Of a stretch of 64,000 nt of DNA, positions 12,925 to 22,818 are shown in pieces. Under the pieces are notes generated by a model, which did no database searches, was not told where the DNA came from, and worked only from the letters and a program-made list of their open reading frames with translations. The position numbers and the translations under genes are program-made. The first letter of the stretch is position 1, and the number at the start of each line of letters is the position of its first letter. Source of the stretch: Eutreptiella sp. 'Long Island Sound 2002' (taxonomy: Eukaryota; Euglenozoa; Euglenophyceae; Eutreptiales; Eutreptiaceae); NCBI GenBank assembly GCA_964036045.1, contig OZ038379.1, positions 116,277,604-116,341,603 of the forward strand, given 5' to 3'.

Positions 12925-13248
12925 TGCAGGGTACTATTTAGTCAACACTATCGTTATGTGTTCTGTGCCAAGCAATGTTGCTGCCCATGCCATTGCGACC
13001 TTCGCTCCTGACCACTCGGTCTGGTTTCAAATGAGCACCTCGTGCTCGGCCACGTACTTGCTGCTGACGGCGGTGAGGAGGCCTCCCCCTCTGGAGGTGG
13101 ACGTGGCCCCCGTCTCCGCCAGCCAGCTGCTGAAGAACGGGGTGTACCCCTTGTCCCGAAGCGCCGCGGCCACGTGTATCCCCTGCGCCCGGGTGGCGAT
13201 CCCTGTCTCCTGGAGCATGATAGCAAAGCTCCCCTCCTGGGGTAGCAT
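12925..13248 (-). pseudogene. LINE AP-endonuclease domain, N-terminal part only
   Basis: The minus-strand frame reads IMLQETGIATRAQG, then ALRDKGYTPFFSSW and GGGLLTAVSSKY. This is the start of an exonuclease-endonuclease-phosphatase fold, with the catalytic Glu in LQETG. LINEs use this domain to nick target DNA before reverse transcription. An in-frame TGA follows HEVLI; beyond it the same frame still looks coding (VAMAWAATLLGTEHITIVLTK) and meets a TAG near 12,938. Homology then stops at about 12,925, so the catalytic Asp and His motifs and any RT are missing downstream. Loss of the 3' side is atypical for a LINE copy, which usually loses its 5' side. Confidence 0.6.
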
Positions 13249-13267
13249 GCCGGTGATGAGGTGCTCC

Positions 13268-14317
13268 TTATCGGTACAGGTCGCCGGCTTCCGGCGTCGT
13301 CGCAGTGTGTCCCGGAGGGACCCGTCCAGTGGGACGAGGCCGTTGCGCAGGTTGCAGGGGATGAGTCAGAGGGCGTCGTCCGCCGCGTCCTCCTGGAGTC
13401 AGCTGGCCCGTATCGGCATCGCCGCGGGGTCCGCTGGAGCAGCCAGGTCTCCAGGGTGTGCTGGGGACATGGAGTGTGGGGAGCCCGCCCCCAGGGGGGC
13501 CCACAAGGTTGCCAGGGGGGCCAGACCCGCGGGGACGGACCCTTGATGAACTGCACCGCCGGCTCCCGGGGCTGCTTTGGATGCCTCCTCTTCGTCCCCC
13601 GAGGCCGCCGCGTGGCCGGCCGCCTTGGGGGGGGGGGGGGCGCTGGGCGTACGGGGCATGCCACGGGGATCTCGGTGCCCTCCCCTGGAGGATGTGGGAG
13701 GCCGCCTCCTTGTCTTCCACTGGGGCAGCGGCGTGCACCGCGTGCCAGGCCAGGTGTTCCAGCATCGCCCCGCTTGTGTAGTACTTGTCCGCACATAGGG
13801 GGCATTCTGTTGGTTCCGTGGCCCCCCTTGCCCGCGGGGGCAGCACCGAATTGCGGATGGCGCCCTCCGGCGCCGGGTCGAAGGGTAGGTTGGCCAGCGG
13901 AACCGTGTGCGGCGCCAGCGCACGGCCCGGGGCCGATGTATCGAGGGCTCGTGTCGCGGGCGCGGGTCCAAGACCCTGGGCGGCGTCGCGCTGCGCGTCC
14001 GCCTGCAGCCACTCTTGCCAGTGCGTGGCGCCGATCTGGCGGTCGGGCTTGCCCCTCCATCTCAGGTTGTGGAAGGCCTGGAGCCAGTGGTATACCGTGG
14101 TCGGGACCGCCAGCTGCAGCTCCAGGTCGGCGGGGCGCGCCGCCGCCGGCCACACCCCCGGCTTTGCTGCCTTGGCGTTGTTCTTAAGGCGGACTTGGAG
14201 CAGGAGGGCGTGGTGTTCGCCCTCCCACAGCGCCTTGACTACACAGATTACGGCCTCGGGCCCCGGAAGGCGCTCGGGGTCGCAGACGGCGATGTGCGCG
14301 TCCACCGGGCTGAACAT
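13268..14317 (-). pseudogene. LINE ORF with a C2H2 zinc finger, upstream of the endonuclease
   Basis: On the minus strand this ORF encodes a basic protein containing ECPLCADKYYTSGAMLEHLAWH, a C-x2-C-x12-H-x3-H finger (near 13,770-13,830). Finger domains just before the endonuclease are known in several LINE lineages and bind nucleic acid. The first part (FSPVDAHIAVCDPERLPGPEA) and the finger look coding; the last third is Pro/Gly/Arg-rich and may be out of frame, with indels at G runs near 13,627. It lies directly upstream, in the element's sense, of the endonuclease fragment. Confidence 0.5.
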
Positions 14318-14786
14318 GCAGACTACCCACTGTGGGTTCTGCTGTCCCTGTTAGGCCACCGCGAGGGTGGCTGCCGGGCAGGCGTGCGTGATGGGCCCCG
14401 CGTGGAGGTCCGGAACGTCCGTGGTCCTGATGGCGACTCCTTGCCACGCGGCCCGTAGATGCTCCTCCTGATCGGGGCTCCAGACCAGTGTGGGGGGGTT
14501 CCTGCCGTTTGTTGGGGGCGCTGATGGTGTGTAGCAGGACGGCTAGCGGCCAGGCATCCGCCGTCACATAGTAGGCCTGGGTGGGCTCCTGCTGCCAGTC
14601 AACATGGGGCGGGAATGCCCCCTGCCTGGCGGTGCCGTGCCAGACGGTCCAGCGGCCCCCGGCTAGGGTGTGTGACCGGTACCCTCCGGCATGGCCGTGC
14701 ACGATGGCCTGGTAGCCCGCCGCCTGCAGCACTAGTGCTTCCCTCTGCTGCGGTCTGGGGGGGGTTGCGCCACCACCGGCATCCAT
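14184..14786 (-). pseudogene. unrecognised LINE-associated coding segment
   Basis: The first 90 or so residues (for example VLQAAGYQAIVHGHAGGYR, then RWTVWHGTARQGAFPPHVDW) have a natural composition, then the frame turns Arg/Pro/Ser-rich, suggesting a frame break near 14,500. No family was recognised. It is collinear with the zinc-finger ORF and probably belongs to the same element. Confidence 0.35.
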
Positions 14787-14853
14787 GACGCGGGTGCGCT
14801 CGCGGAGCGTGGCGTGCCACGGGTGGGGCGTGTCGCGCTGCGGCCCTTGTATG

Positions 14854-15468
14854 CTACCCGCGATCTCTGCTGGGCTGTGGTGGTGGACAAAACTCTCCCC
14901 GCCGTTCGCCAGTAGCGCCGCCGCGACAACATACGGCTGTTCCCCGCGAGTGGTGCCGTTGGCGTTTGCGTTGCAGCCGGTTGGCGGGGCCGCATGCCCC
15001 GGCAGGGACGTGGGGTAGCAGGCGCGCTGACCACGCCGCCACGGGTCCCATGGTGACAGCCGGGAGTGTGGACGCCAGTGCCATGCGTTCTGCTGGCCTG
15101 TAGTGCCTCATTCCCGCGGTGTCCCGGGCAAGGAGCCTGCAGGCTGCCGTCCAGGCCACCAACCCGCAGTTTGTGCGGTCCAGGTGGGCCCCGTCCGCGC
15201 TGCTGCTTCCCCTTGATTGCACCGTGGTGGTCGTGTCGAGCGGGGGGCCCTGCTGCAGTGCCTCCGGGCGGTGCCCCGGTGGGAGGGCGGGCGGGGCCGG
15301 TTGCGGGAAGCTTTGCGTGCCCAGGCGCTCCAGGTGCGTGAGGTACGGATTCTGCCGGCGGTGCTCCGGGGCTGCCCGAGGGAGGAGGAGGAGTTGGTGC
15401 AGGTACCAATGGCCCTGCGCGGTAGACGGGTTGCGGAGAGTCAGCCACTGTTCCACCACGCCTCCCAC
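14854..15468 (-). CDS. unrecognised LINE-associated ORF
   Basis: Minus-strand frame with plausible protein composition over its first 150 residues (EQWLTLRNPSTAQGHWYLHQ; later LVAWTAACRLLARDTAGMR). No motif was recognised. It sits between two other minus-strand ORFs of the same style and probably forms part of the 5' coding region of the LINE that ends in the endonuclease fragment. The tail after about 15,000 is low-complexity and may be out of frame. Confidence 0.35.
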   Translation of the reverse strand: MGGVVEQWLTLRNPSTAQGHWYLHQLLLLPRAAPEHRRQNPYLTHLERLGTQSFPQPAPPALPPGHRPEALQQGPPLDTTTTVQSRGSSSADGAHLDRTNCGLVAWTAACRLLARDTAGMRHYRPAERMALASTLPAVTMGPVAAWSARLLPHVPAGACGPANRLQRKRQRHHSRGTAVCCRGGATGERRGEFCPPPQPSRDRG

Positions 15469-15549
15469 GTGCGCGGCCTCGACGCGGCGTTGCAGTCCCA
15501 GGCGGGCCAGGCGGTTTGACGTGCCTGCAGGCGGGATGTCGGTCTGCGG

Positions 15550-16731
15550 CTAGAGCACCCGTTGGGGTTCCACCGCCAGGTCGAGCACCTCGTCGGTGCG
15601 CTGTTCAGTAGGGACCGACGCCCTGTGCAGGACGTGGCGGACCCCGGGCGTGGGGGCCGTGAGCTGCTCAAGTACCGGCCCCAACGGGTACCGTGCACCG
15701 GGGGTGGCCATCCACTCCCTGGGGTTGCTCAGCATGGCCCTCCACACTTCCCGTGTGAGGGCGTGGCGGGGGGCTAAGGGGCGGACCGCTCGCAGAAGGC
15801 GGTGGCACGCCGGAGGCAATCGCATGGGTTGCGGGGCGGCCGCAGTTATCCACCTGCACGCCGTGTCGGTCACGATCGCCCCCCATTCCATGGTTCCCAT
15901 GTCCTCGGCGTGAAGCAGCGCTTGGCCCTGCACCAGGGGGAAGTACGCGCTCGGGCGCCTGTCCTCCTCTCGCCACCGTATCCAGGCTGCCCCCGCGTGC
16001 AGGCTGCGGAGCAGGGCCACGCCGGGGGGTTGGGGCGGTGGGAAAGCCCCCTTGACGGCTTGGGCGGTATGCGCCAGGGTGCCCGTGGGCAAGTACCACA
16101 GCGGGAGGATCCAGTGGTCCGGTAGCCGTTGTGCCTCCCCCGCGTCCCACCGCCACCCGGAGTCGGGCGGGGCGGCCGGAACCGTGCCTGTCTGCAGGAA
16201 GTGGCGCGCCCTCTTGTCGGGGTATCCCTGGAGGGTCGCTGCGAGGTTGAACACCTCCGCCGCGGGAGCCACTCGGAGGCCGCCCTGGGGCCTGCGCCAG
16301 GGGAAGTCCTGGTCGACCAGCCAGGCGTGGAGGTCCCGGGCGATTTCCTCCGCGGTGCCTGTGGGGGTGCCCTCCGGTGCCAGGTGCCACATGACGGCAA
16401 GCACTGCCCATGTGGAGAAGGGCCACGGCCCTTGAGGGGTGTACACCTGGATGGTCCACTGCGGGCGCGCACGCCGCACGCGGGATGCGTGCAGCACCCC
16501 TCGGACCATGTCTGCCGCTAGGACCAGCACCGTTCCCATGGGCTCCACGACGATCCCCTCCGCTGGTCCGCCGTGGCGGCCCCGGGTGTGCAGGGCCACC
16601 TCCGCCTGGCCCGTGTGGGCAACCTGATGGACGGCCTCTTGGATGTTCACGCTGCCGCGTGTGGTCTCATCCAGGATCCAGCCGTGCACTACCCCGTAGC
16701 GCAGGGCGGCGCGTGCGGCCGCGTGCCCCAC
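15550..16731 (-). CDS. 393-residue unrecognised protein, likely LINE 5' ORF
   Basis: This is the longest clean frame of the 12.9-16.8 kb block. The sequence is varied and Trp-rich (WAVLAVMWHLAPEGTP; WLVDQDFPWRRPQGGLRVAP; LPDHWILPLWYLPTG), with none of the monotony of shadow frames in such GC-rich DNA. No domain was recognised. Position upstream of the C2H2 and endonuclease segments suggests an ORF1-like or accessory product of the LINE. GC content is near 70%, far above the DNA left of 12.9 kb, which points to transfer with the element. Confidence 0.45.
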   Translation of the reverse strand: MGHAAARAALRYGVVHGWILDETTRGSVNIQEAVHQVAHTGQAEVALHTRGRHGGPAEGIVVEPMGTVLVLAADMVRGVLHASRVRRARPQWTIQVYTPQGPWPFSTWAVLAVMWHLAPEGTPTGTAEEIARDLHAWLVDQDFPWRRPQGGLRVAPAAEVFNLAATLQGYPDKRARHFLQTGTVPAAPPDSGWRWDAGEAQRLPDHWILPLWYLPTGTLAHTAQAVKGAFPPPQPPGVALLRSLHAGAAWIRWREEDRRPSAYFPLVQGQALLHAEDMGTMEWGAIVTDTACRWITAAAPQPMRLPPACHRLLRAVRPLAPRHALTREVWRAMLSNPREWMATPGARYPLGPVLEQLTAPTPGVRHVLHRASVPTEQRTDEVLDLAVEPQRVL

Positions 16732-16869
16732 CGCGGGCAGCGCCCCGTCAGCGGGGCCGGGTCCAGGGTGTTGCCTGGGGCAACAACCTTCCCCGTTGCA
16801 GAGGCCCTGCTTCCACGCAGGGCTTGTCGCCAGTGGGACCCCCTTGGGCTGGCGCGGAGGCTGCCTAGC

Positions 16870-19230
16870 CTAGGGGTTGGGGCGTGGCGCTGTGCGCCAC
16901 TACTGCCTTGGCGGGTGCAGTGCCCCGTCTGTGTGTGCGCAGCGCTCGCGGCCGGTCTGGGGGGTTCGGGCCGGTACCTGGTGTTGTGTCTCTCTCGTTT
17001 CCCCCTTCCCGCCCCGCGTGTTCCGCGCTGCGTGTGGCGGGCCGTCTCATCCGGGTGTCCCTTACCCTGGCTCGCTGGTACGCCATTCCACGCGGTCTGT
17101 GCGTTCTGCGCGCTCGGTCCGGTTGCCCTTCTGGTAGTCCCCGCGTGCCCCTTTCGTGTGTGTGCGCTCGCGCTCCCGCGGCGTCCGCCCCCCCCCCCCC
17201 CTGGGTGGTGTGGCGTGCGCACCTCGCGTGGTCCCGGCACTGGGCGCTGGTAGCGCCGTTCCACGTGGTCCGTGCCCCTCCGCGTGTCCTGCCCCGGTCC
17301 CTTGCTCCGTCTGGCGTTCCTTGGGGGGGGCGGTCCGGTCCCGGTTCCCCCCTACTTGGCTTGGGGTTGTGGGGGTGGCGGTAGGGCGTCCCCGGGGGGG
17401 GTGCCTTCTACTGTTGCGAGGGGCGTCTGGGGTCAGGCGCTCCCCCTCCCCCGACTGCCCGCCCACAAGGCGGGCTGTTGGGGTCCGCGATCCACGTGTT
17501 GTGGGCGCGGGCGTGCGGGTGTGGGGGCCCTTCTCTGTCCCCTCGGCCTGCACGCCCTGTGGGGGCTGCGCGCCGGGGGCGGGTCCATGGCGTTCGTGTG
17601 CCGGGGGGCGGGCTAGGGGGGGGGGGCGTGCGCCGTACCCCCCGTTTGTGCGGCCGGGGGGGCCTGTAGGGCGGGGGGTCGCTCTGCCTCGTTCCGTCCC
17701 TCTGCCTTCCCTGGGCAGGCAACAAAGCGGGTGTCACTGCCGTCGTGCTGTCCATCGGGGGCGTGGCCCCCCATACCACTCCGGTTCGTGCTCACCCGCC
17801 TTCCCTGGGCGCGATCTGTGCGGCGTCCTGGCGCGTTGGCGCGGGCTCGCTTGTTCTCCGCGGCCCCCGTGGGAGCCGGCGGCTGGGGCGGGGGGGGCGG
17901 GTCGCGCTCCGGCTCCTCTCTCGGCCGGGGGGGGGACCATCCCCCCTGCCTCAGGGGGTGGGGGCCGGGGCCCCCGCGGCTTGCGGGCCCCGGGGGGGTG
18001 GGGGGGGGGGGGTCGCGCCGCGGCCTCCCTGCTCCCCTTCTGGGTGGCGACCTGCGGTACTCAAACCTGGCCCCCCTCGTGTCGTCGGCACACTCCCTTC
18101 CGGCGTGCGCGTGGCGGGGTCGCAGTGCCGCCCCGGGGTTGGGGGGGGTGAGGGGCGGCCCGTGGACCGCCCCCCCGGGGGCCCCTGCAGACCTGAACCC
18201 CCCCTCTGCCCTCCCTGAGTGGGCTGTGGTCACAGGAGGGTCATGTGGGGCACGGCCCCCATACTGTTCCGTTGCGCGCGGCGCTCCGGCACGCTGGTGT
18301 GGGCCCCCCCCGCGGCCGCGACCCCCGCGGGAGCAGGTCCAGCCACATCCCCCCCCCCCGCGTCGCGGTCCCTTCCGGGGGGGGGGGGGCGTCCCCTTGG
18401 CTCCGGGGGGGCGGAGGGCCGCTCCTGTGGCTCCCTAGCTGGGGGGGGTGCGGGGGGGGGGGTGGGGGGGCCTCCCCCTGCCCCCCCGCCCCGTCGGGCG
18501 TCGGCCTGCCTTATGTTGCCCCCGGCGTGCCCCCCCGGGGTATACTCATGCCGTGGGGGTTGCCGAGCGGCCGCGGGCGTCGGGCGCGGTCCGGTCCGCC
18601 GCCGACGGGTCAGTGCAGCAGGGGGGGGGGGGGGAACCCCCCCGCCCTGGTTTGCGCCCCCGTCTTCCCCGGGCCGGCCTCTGAAAAGGCCGCTCCGTTT
18701 GCGCCGTCCTGGGCGTCGCCGGTCCGCTGTCGGCCGGCAGCAGGCAGGGCGTGTGGGCGCCTGCCTCGGCCGTGGTGCCCCCGCACCCCGGGTGCAGCGG
18801 CCTCTTCGGGGGGAGTGTTGGGCCGCCGTTTCTCCGGTCTGCCTCCGTCTGCTCTTGGGCCTGAGTGGGAGGGGGGGGGGGGTGGGGGGGGCCCTCTGGT
18901 CCCCTGGCGACGCCTCCCGACGGCCGGGGGGGGGCGCGGCATGGCGGTCCCGGCCCGGGGGGCCAGCCATCGGCTGGGGGGTCGCACCCTTCCCCCGCCC
19001 CCGTCTACCTAGAGCCCGACCCTCGTGCAGGCCCTCGCTGGGGCCCCTCATCCCCCCGGCCGTCGTTGCGCGGCGCTGGCCGGCCGGGGGCTGCCGTGAG
19101 GGCTAGCGGTCAGGGGTTAGCGGGCTGCGGCGCAGCAGGTTCCCCCCCGCGCTCGTTGTCTCCGCCCTCCCTCCCGCGGAAGGTGGCGCGCTCTCCTGCG
19201 TCATGCCGTACCGTGGGGAGGGCGTGGGTC
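16870..19230. other. very GC-rich noncoding stretch with G/C homopolymers
   Basis: Long frames exist on both strands here, but all are Pro/Gly/Arg/Ala monotony created by G and C runs. I see no gene. Part of it (about 17,385-17,600) matches the satellite at 27.4-29.5 kb. Confidence 0.55.
17385..17600 (+). repeat. single diverged unit of the 27.4-29.5 kb satellite
   Basis: It shares the words GAGGGGCGTCTGGGGTCAGG, GGGGTCCGCGATCCACGTG and the CTGTCCC...GCCCTGTGGGGGCTG block with the 420-bp satellite units, in the same orientation. Its place upstream of the minus-strand ORFs suggests the satellite monomer came from, or moved into, LINE 5' sequence. Confidence 0.65.
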
Positions 19231-19279
19231 GGGGGGCCCAGCTCCCCCCCTCACTTTCTCGCGTCCGCCGTCTGGGCCG

Positions 19280-19765
19280 TCAGCTGCGCCGCCGCTTGTG
19301 TGGGGGCAGGGGCTGTGGCGGCGGCGGGTTGCGCCAGCGGTAGCGCCAGTGGGCGAGGGCGCTGCGCAAGGCCCGGGGGAGCCAGTTGTTGGCGTCCGCA
19401 TCCGTGATGCGGAGCACCGATCCCCCTTCCAGGAAGGCCGGCCACGTCGGCTCCCTGTCGGGCCACGCCGCCCGGATCACTGACCTGAGGACCCTCTCAT
19501 GGTCCTCTGGGGCTGCCCACCCCCCCGGGGGTACCTCTCGGTTTCCTCCGTCTCTCCGGAGGAGCACGGCATCGAAGGGCCGGTTCCTCAACCCCCTGGT
19601 GGTCCCCTGGTTGGCCCAGCACAACCACCCGTACACCTCCCCCACCAGGGGGAGGGCCTCCTCCCCCAGAGGGTCCGGGACCGTGCCCCAGTCACGGTCC
19701 CACGGCCAGGCCCCCTCTGCCCCTTGCGCCGGCTCCCCTCGCTGCCCCCCCTCCGCCGAGGCCAT
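19280..19765 (-). CDS. 161-residue unrecognised protein in the LINE ORF series
   Basis: Varied composition (GEVYGWLCWANQGTTRGLRN; ITDADANNWLPRALRSALAH) with a basic Pro-rich C-terminus ending PHKRRRS. No family recognised. It follows the 19,943-21,547 ORF in the minus-strand series, about 180 bp downstream, and may be the last ORF of that transcript. Confidence 0.4.
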   Translation of the reverse strand: MASAEGGQRGEPAQGAEGAWPWDRDWGTVPDPLGEEALPLVGEVYGWLCWANQGTTRGLRNRPFDAVLLRRDGGNREVPPGGWAAPEDHERVLRSVIRAAWPDREPTWPAFLEGGSVLRITDADANNWLPRALRSALAHWRYRWRNPPPPQPLPPHKRRRS

Positions 19766-19942
19766 CTGCGCCGGCTCCGCTCTCGGCGCGCGGGGGGCTG
19801 GCTGGTGCTGGGGTCGTGGGGGTTTGGGGGGGGACGAGCTCGCCGGCGTCAGGGTCGATGTTGTAGAGGTGGTGGTGGTGGTGGTGGTGGTGGTGGTGGG
19901 TGTGGTGCGCCGGCATCTGTTGGATGCCGGGGGGGATGCACC

Positions 19943-21547
19943 TCACCAGCTGCACGTCCGGCTGTGCGGGCGCCCCGCTCCCCGCCCCCCTCCCTTCGGC
20001 CCGCCCTCCCCCCCGGGCTCCCATGCCCCGTCCCGCCTGTCCCTTGGGGCCCGCAGCGCCCTTGCCCTTGCCCTTGGGCCCCTTTCCAGCCCCCTGCCCG
20101 TGCCGCGGGTCCCGCCCCCCGTCCCCCACGCCCTGGCCCGCCCGCTCACCCACCACCCCTCGCCCCGCCCCCTGCACCTGGGCTCCCTGCCCGCGCCCCT
20201 GCGCGCCCTTCCCGTGCCCTGGTCCCTTCCCGGCCCCCTGCCCTGAGTCGCGCCGTCTGCGGCCTGCGCTCTGCCCCCCCCCCGCTGCTGCGCCCTTGCT
20301 CCCTGCCGCGCGTGCCCTGGCCTGCTCCTTGCGCGCGCTCCTGGGCACTTCCCCTGTCGCCTCCTGCATCCCGCTCCGCGCTCCCGTGGCTGGCACGCAG
20401 CTCTGCCTGCGCGCCCTCCCCTCCTTCCTGGATCACGCGCCGGGCGTCCCGCTGTCTTTGCAGCTGCGGCAGCGTGACGCCCGGCGGCGAGCGCTCGGGC
20501 GCCGGGGGGCGGACGTGCCGCGCCCGCCCCGGGGGGAAGGGCTTGGGGGGGAACTGCTTTGGGGGGGCTGGTGCGGGTGTGGGTGGGGTTGGCGTGGGCG
20601 CGGTACTTCGCGCTCTCCCTGCCCACTGCTGCTGCTGCGGCGGCCGCCGGCGAGGCGCCCGTGGCCCGTGCGGGGTCCGTCCCCCGCTTTCGCGGCGTGC
20701 TGGGGGTCGCGGCGTGGCCGGCCGAGGCGGTGGCGCGGCCCGCCGGGGCCGCGGTCGCAACCCCTCGCGCGCCCTCCTCGCTCTCCCCTGCTGCTGTGGC
20801 GGCCGCCGGCGAGGCGCCCGTGGCCCGTGCGGGGTCCGTCCCCCGCTTTGGCGGCGTGCTGGGGGTCGCGGCGTGGCCGGCCCAGGCGGTGGCGCGGTCC
20901 GCCGGGGCCGCGGTCGCAACCCCTCGCGCGCCCTCCTCGCTCTCCTCTGCTGCTGTGGCGGCCGCCGGCGAGGCGCCCGTGGCCCGTGCAGGGTCCTTCC
21001 CCCGCTTTCGCGGCGTGCTCGGGGTCGCGGCGTGGCCGGCTGAGGCGGTGGCGCGGCCCGCCGGGGCCGCGGTCGCAACCCCTCGCGCGCCCTCCTCGCT
21101 CTCCTCTGCGGCTGCGGCAGCCCTCGGCGATGCGCCCAGTTCCTGCGCCGGGGCTACCCCCCGTGTCGGCGGCGTGCCGGGGGCCGCGGTCGGGGCCGCG
21201 GCGTGGCTCGCTGGGGCTGCGGTCTCAGCTTCCTGCGCGTCTGGGGCCCCCTCCCCGGGCGGGGCGGCAGGGCTTGCTGCTTGGGCGGCGGGGGCGGTCA
21301 CCTGGGCTGGCTCAGGCTCCCGGGCCGGCGGCGGCGGCCCGACCAGCACCGCCGCCTCCGTCAGCCTCCGCTCCTCGCGCTCCGCGAGGGTCTCCCCCGT
21401 CCACTCCGGGGAGGCGGGGGAGCGGGAGCGGGATCGGCGGTGGTGGCGGTCGTCCCGCTGGGGGGAGCCATCGGAGTGTGCCATCACTGTTATCCTGGTA
21501 GGCATGCGTGGTGGCAGGCGCGCCCTTCCCACTACCTCCTGGTGCAT
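19943..21547 (-). CDS. Ala/Pro/Arg-rich repeat protein, translation-coupled to the preceding ORF
   Basis: The start codon overlaps the stop of the upstream ORF as TGATG (21,549-21,545 on the minus strand). The N-terminus (AHSDGSPQRDDRHHRRSRSR) is SR-like, then a 53-residue unit with SEEGARGVATAAPAGRATAS repeats three times and a degenerate fourth. The C-terminal half is Gly/Arg/Ala low complexity and may be partly out of frame. A nucleic-acid-binding role is possible from charge alone; no domain was recognised. Confidence 0.4.
   Translation of the reverse strand: MHQEVVGRARLPPRMPTRITVMAHSDGSPQRDDRHHRRSRSRSPASPEWTGETLAEREERRLTEAAVLVGPPPPAREPEPAQVTAPAAQAASPAAPPGEGAPDAQEAETAAPASHAAAPTAAPGTPPTRGVAPAQELGASPRAAAAAEESEEGARGVATAAPAGRATASAGHAATPSTPRKRGKDPARATGASPAAATAAEESEEGARGVATAAPADRATAWAGHAATPSTPPKRGTDPARATGASPAAATAAGESEEGARGVATAAPAGRATASAGHAATPSTPRKRGTDPARATGASPAAAAAAAVGRESAKYRAHANPTHTRTSPPKAVPPQALPPGAGAARPPPGARALAAGRHAAAAAKTAGRPARDPGRRGGRAGRAACQPRERGAGCRRRQGKCPGARARSRPGHARQGARAQQRGGGRAQAADGATQGRGPGRDQGTGRARRGAGREPRCRGRGEGWWVSGRARAWGTGGGTRGTGRGLERGPRARARALRAPRDRRDGAWEPGGEGGPKGGGRGAGRPHSRTCSW
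20642..21118. repeat. 159-bp tandem repeat, three full copies
   Basis: Units start at 20,642, 20,801 and 20,960 with the word GGCCGCCGGCGAGGCGCCCG. The period is a multiple of three, so the repeats add 53 residues each to the minus-strand protein. A diverged fourth unit follows. Confidence 0.85.
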
Positions 21548-21549
21548 CA
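21545..21549 (-). promoter_or_regulatory. TGATG stop-start overlap
   Basis: On the minus strand the TGA ending the 21,547-22,779 ORF shares its last base with the ATG of the 19,943-21,547 ORF. Such overlaps are used for termination-reinitiation between ORFs in some LINEs and fungal dsRNA viruses. Here the role is inferred from sequence only. Confidence 0.5.
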
Positions 21550-22779
21550 GTGCCGTGCCGTGGGCAGTGCCGTCTGGTGCTCTGCGGGGGGGAGGGGGGG
21601 AGGGGGTGGGGCGCCGGCTGTGGTGTCAGCCCCGCACGGCCGGGGGCCGGCGGCCATCCATCGGCATTGGAAGGGGAGGCGGGGGAGCCACGCGGTCCAC
21701 GCGTCGCGCCACAGCTCCCAGTCTGGGGCGGGGCCCAGGGCTCTGGGCCCCCGGGGGTCGTCGGGTGGTGTCGGGGGGAGCCGCACTACGTGGACCCCCG
21801 TAACGGCGGTGACCTCCTGTGTTCGCAGGAAGGTGTGTACTCCGTCCCGCGCCGCGGGCGCCGGGGGGGGGGGGCGGGGTACGGGTGCTGCCCCGTAGAG
21901 GTGGGTGGGGCTGATCCCTAGGACCCGCCCCGGGTCCCCGTGGGTCGCGACGACGAGGAGGAGCAAGGGGGTGCCAGGGCACTCTTGCCAGAGGACCTGC
22001 CCCCTGTGGTGGGCACCCCTGGTTCTGGAGAGGGGGGGGGACAGGTGTGGGTTAGCCCAGCCGCGGGGCGCGTGCGTCGCCGGCGGGAGGGCGGGGCACC
22101 AAGTTGGCTCCCTGGGGAACGCCTCGCATACGATGGCGTACGGGGGGGTAGGCCTGGTGCTGTCGTACACCGGGTTGGTCGGCCGGGGGCGGGCGGACGC
22201 CTCGTCCGCGCCTTCCAGGAACACCGTGATCTCGCCCATCTCCAGGTCCTCGTCCGGTGGGTGTAGAAGGTGGAGCGCCGCATCCAGCTCGGACACTCCC
22301 CCCGGGTACGTGGCCCGCGCCTGGTTCAGGTACGGGGCCGAGTCCCCGGGGTAGCGCGTCCTGAGGGCGTGCAGCAGGGCTGGAGCGCTGCTGCGGAGGG
22401 ACATGGCAGACCCTGCTCCCGTCAGCCGCAGGGTATCCCCCATGGACAGGGGCCGGCCCGGCCGGTTGGACTCGCGCCACTCCATCCAGTGCCCGTAGAG
22501 GGCCACCTCCGGGCTGATGAGCCCCGGCTGGACGGCGTCCACGATCCGGTGCATCGCCGGGAGCAGCGTAGGGGCCCCCGCTCCGTTCAGGGCGCGGACG
22601 GCCGGGAGGGCGGTCTCGTTGAGGAAAGCCCTCGCACTGCCCGTCAGGTCACACCGTGCGGCAGCGTGCGCCTCGTGCGCCTCCGCCACTGCGTCCGTCA
22701 CCAGGCCCCGGACGGCCGCCTTCTGCGCTTTGCGGCTGGCCCTGGTGTGTCCCGGCCCATCCCCCCGTCGGCGTGGCAT
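21547..22779 (-). CDS. 410-residue unrecognised protein in the LINE ORF series
   Basis: Composition is that of a real globular protein over most of its length (ALYGHWMEWRESNRPGRPLS; VSELDAALHLLHPPDEDLEM; PLLLLVVATHGDPGRVLGIS). The N-terminus is basic. It begins 39 bp after the RT-like ORF ends and runs into the next ORF by a TGATG overlap, so all three probably sit on one transcript. No domain was recognised. Most LINEs end with RT, so ORFs downstream of RT would be unusual; alternatively this is ORF1 of a second, adjacent element. Confidence 0.45.
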   Translation of the reverse strand: MPRRRGDGPGHTRASRKAQKAAVRGLVTDAVAEAHEAHAAARCDLTGSARAFLNETALPAVRALNGAGAPTLLPAMHRIVDAVQPGLISPEVALYGHWMEWRESNRPGRPLSMGDTLRLTGAGSAMSLRSSAPALLHALRTRYPGDSAPYLNQARATYPGGVSELDAALHLLHPPDEDLEMGEITVFLEGADEASARPRPTNPVYDSTRPTPPYAIVCEAFPREPTWCPALPPATHAPRGWANPHLSPPLSRTRGAHHRGQVLWQECPGTPLLLLVVATHGDPGRVLGISPTHLYGAAPVPRPPPPAPAARDGVHTFLRTQEVTAVTGVHVVRLPPTPPDDPRGPRALGPAPDWELWRDAWTAWLPRLPFQCRWMAAGPRPCGADTTAGAPPPPPLPPAEHQTALPTARH

Positions 22780-22818
22780 GGTACTGCGGGCTCTGCAAAG
22801 AGCGGCGGCGGCTGGGGG

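Noticed and set aside
16400-21800. Large plus-strand ORFs rich in Pro, Arg, Ala
   Set aside because: Shadow frames in about 70-75% GC DNA; minus-strand frames have natural composition and family motifs.
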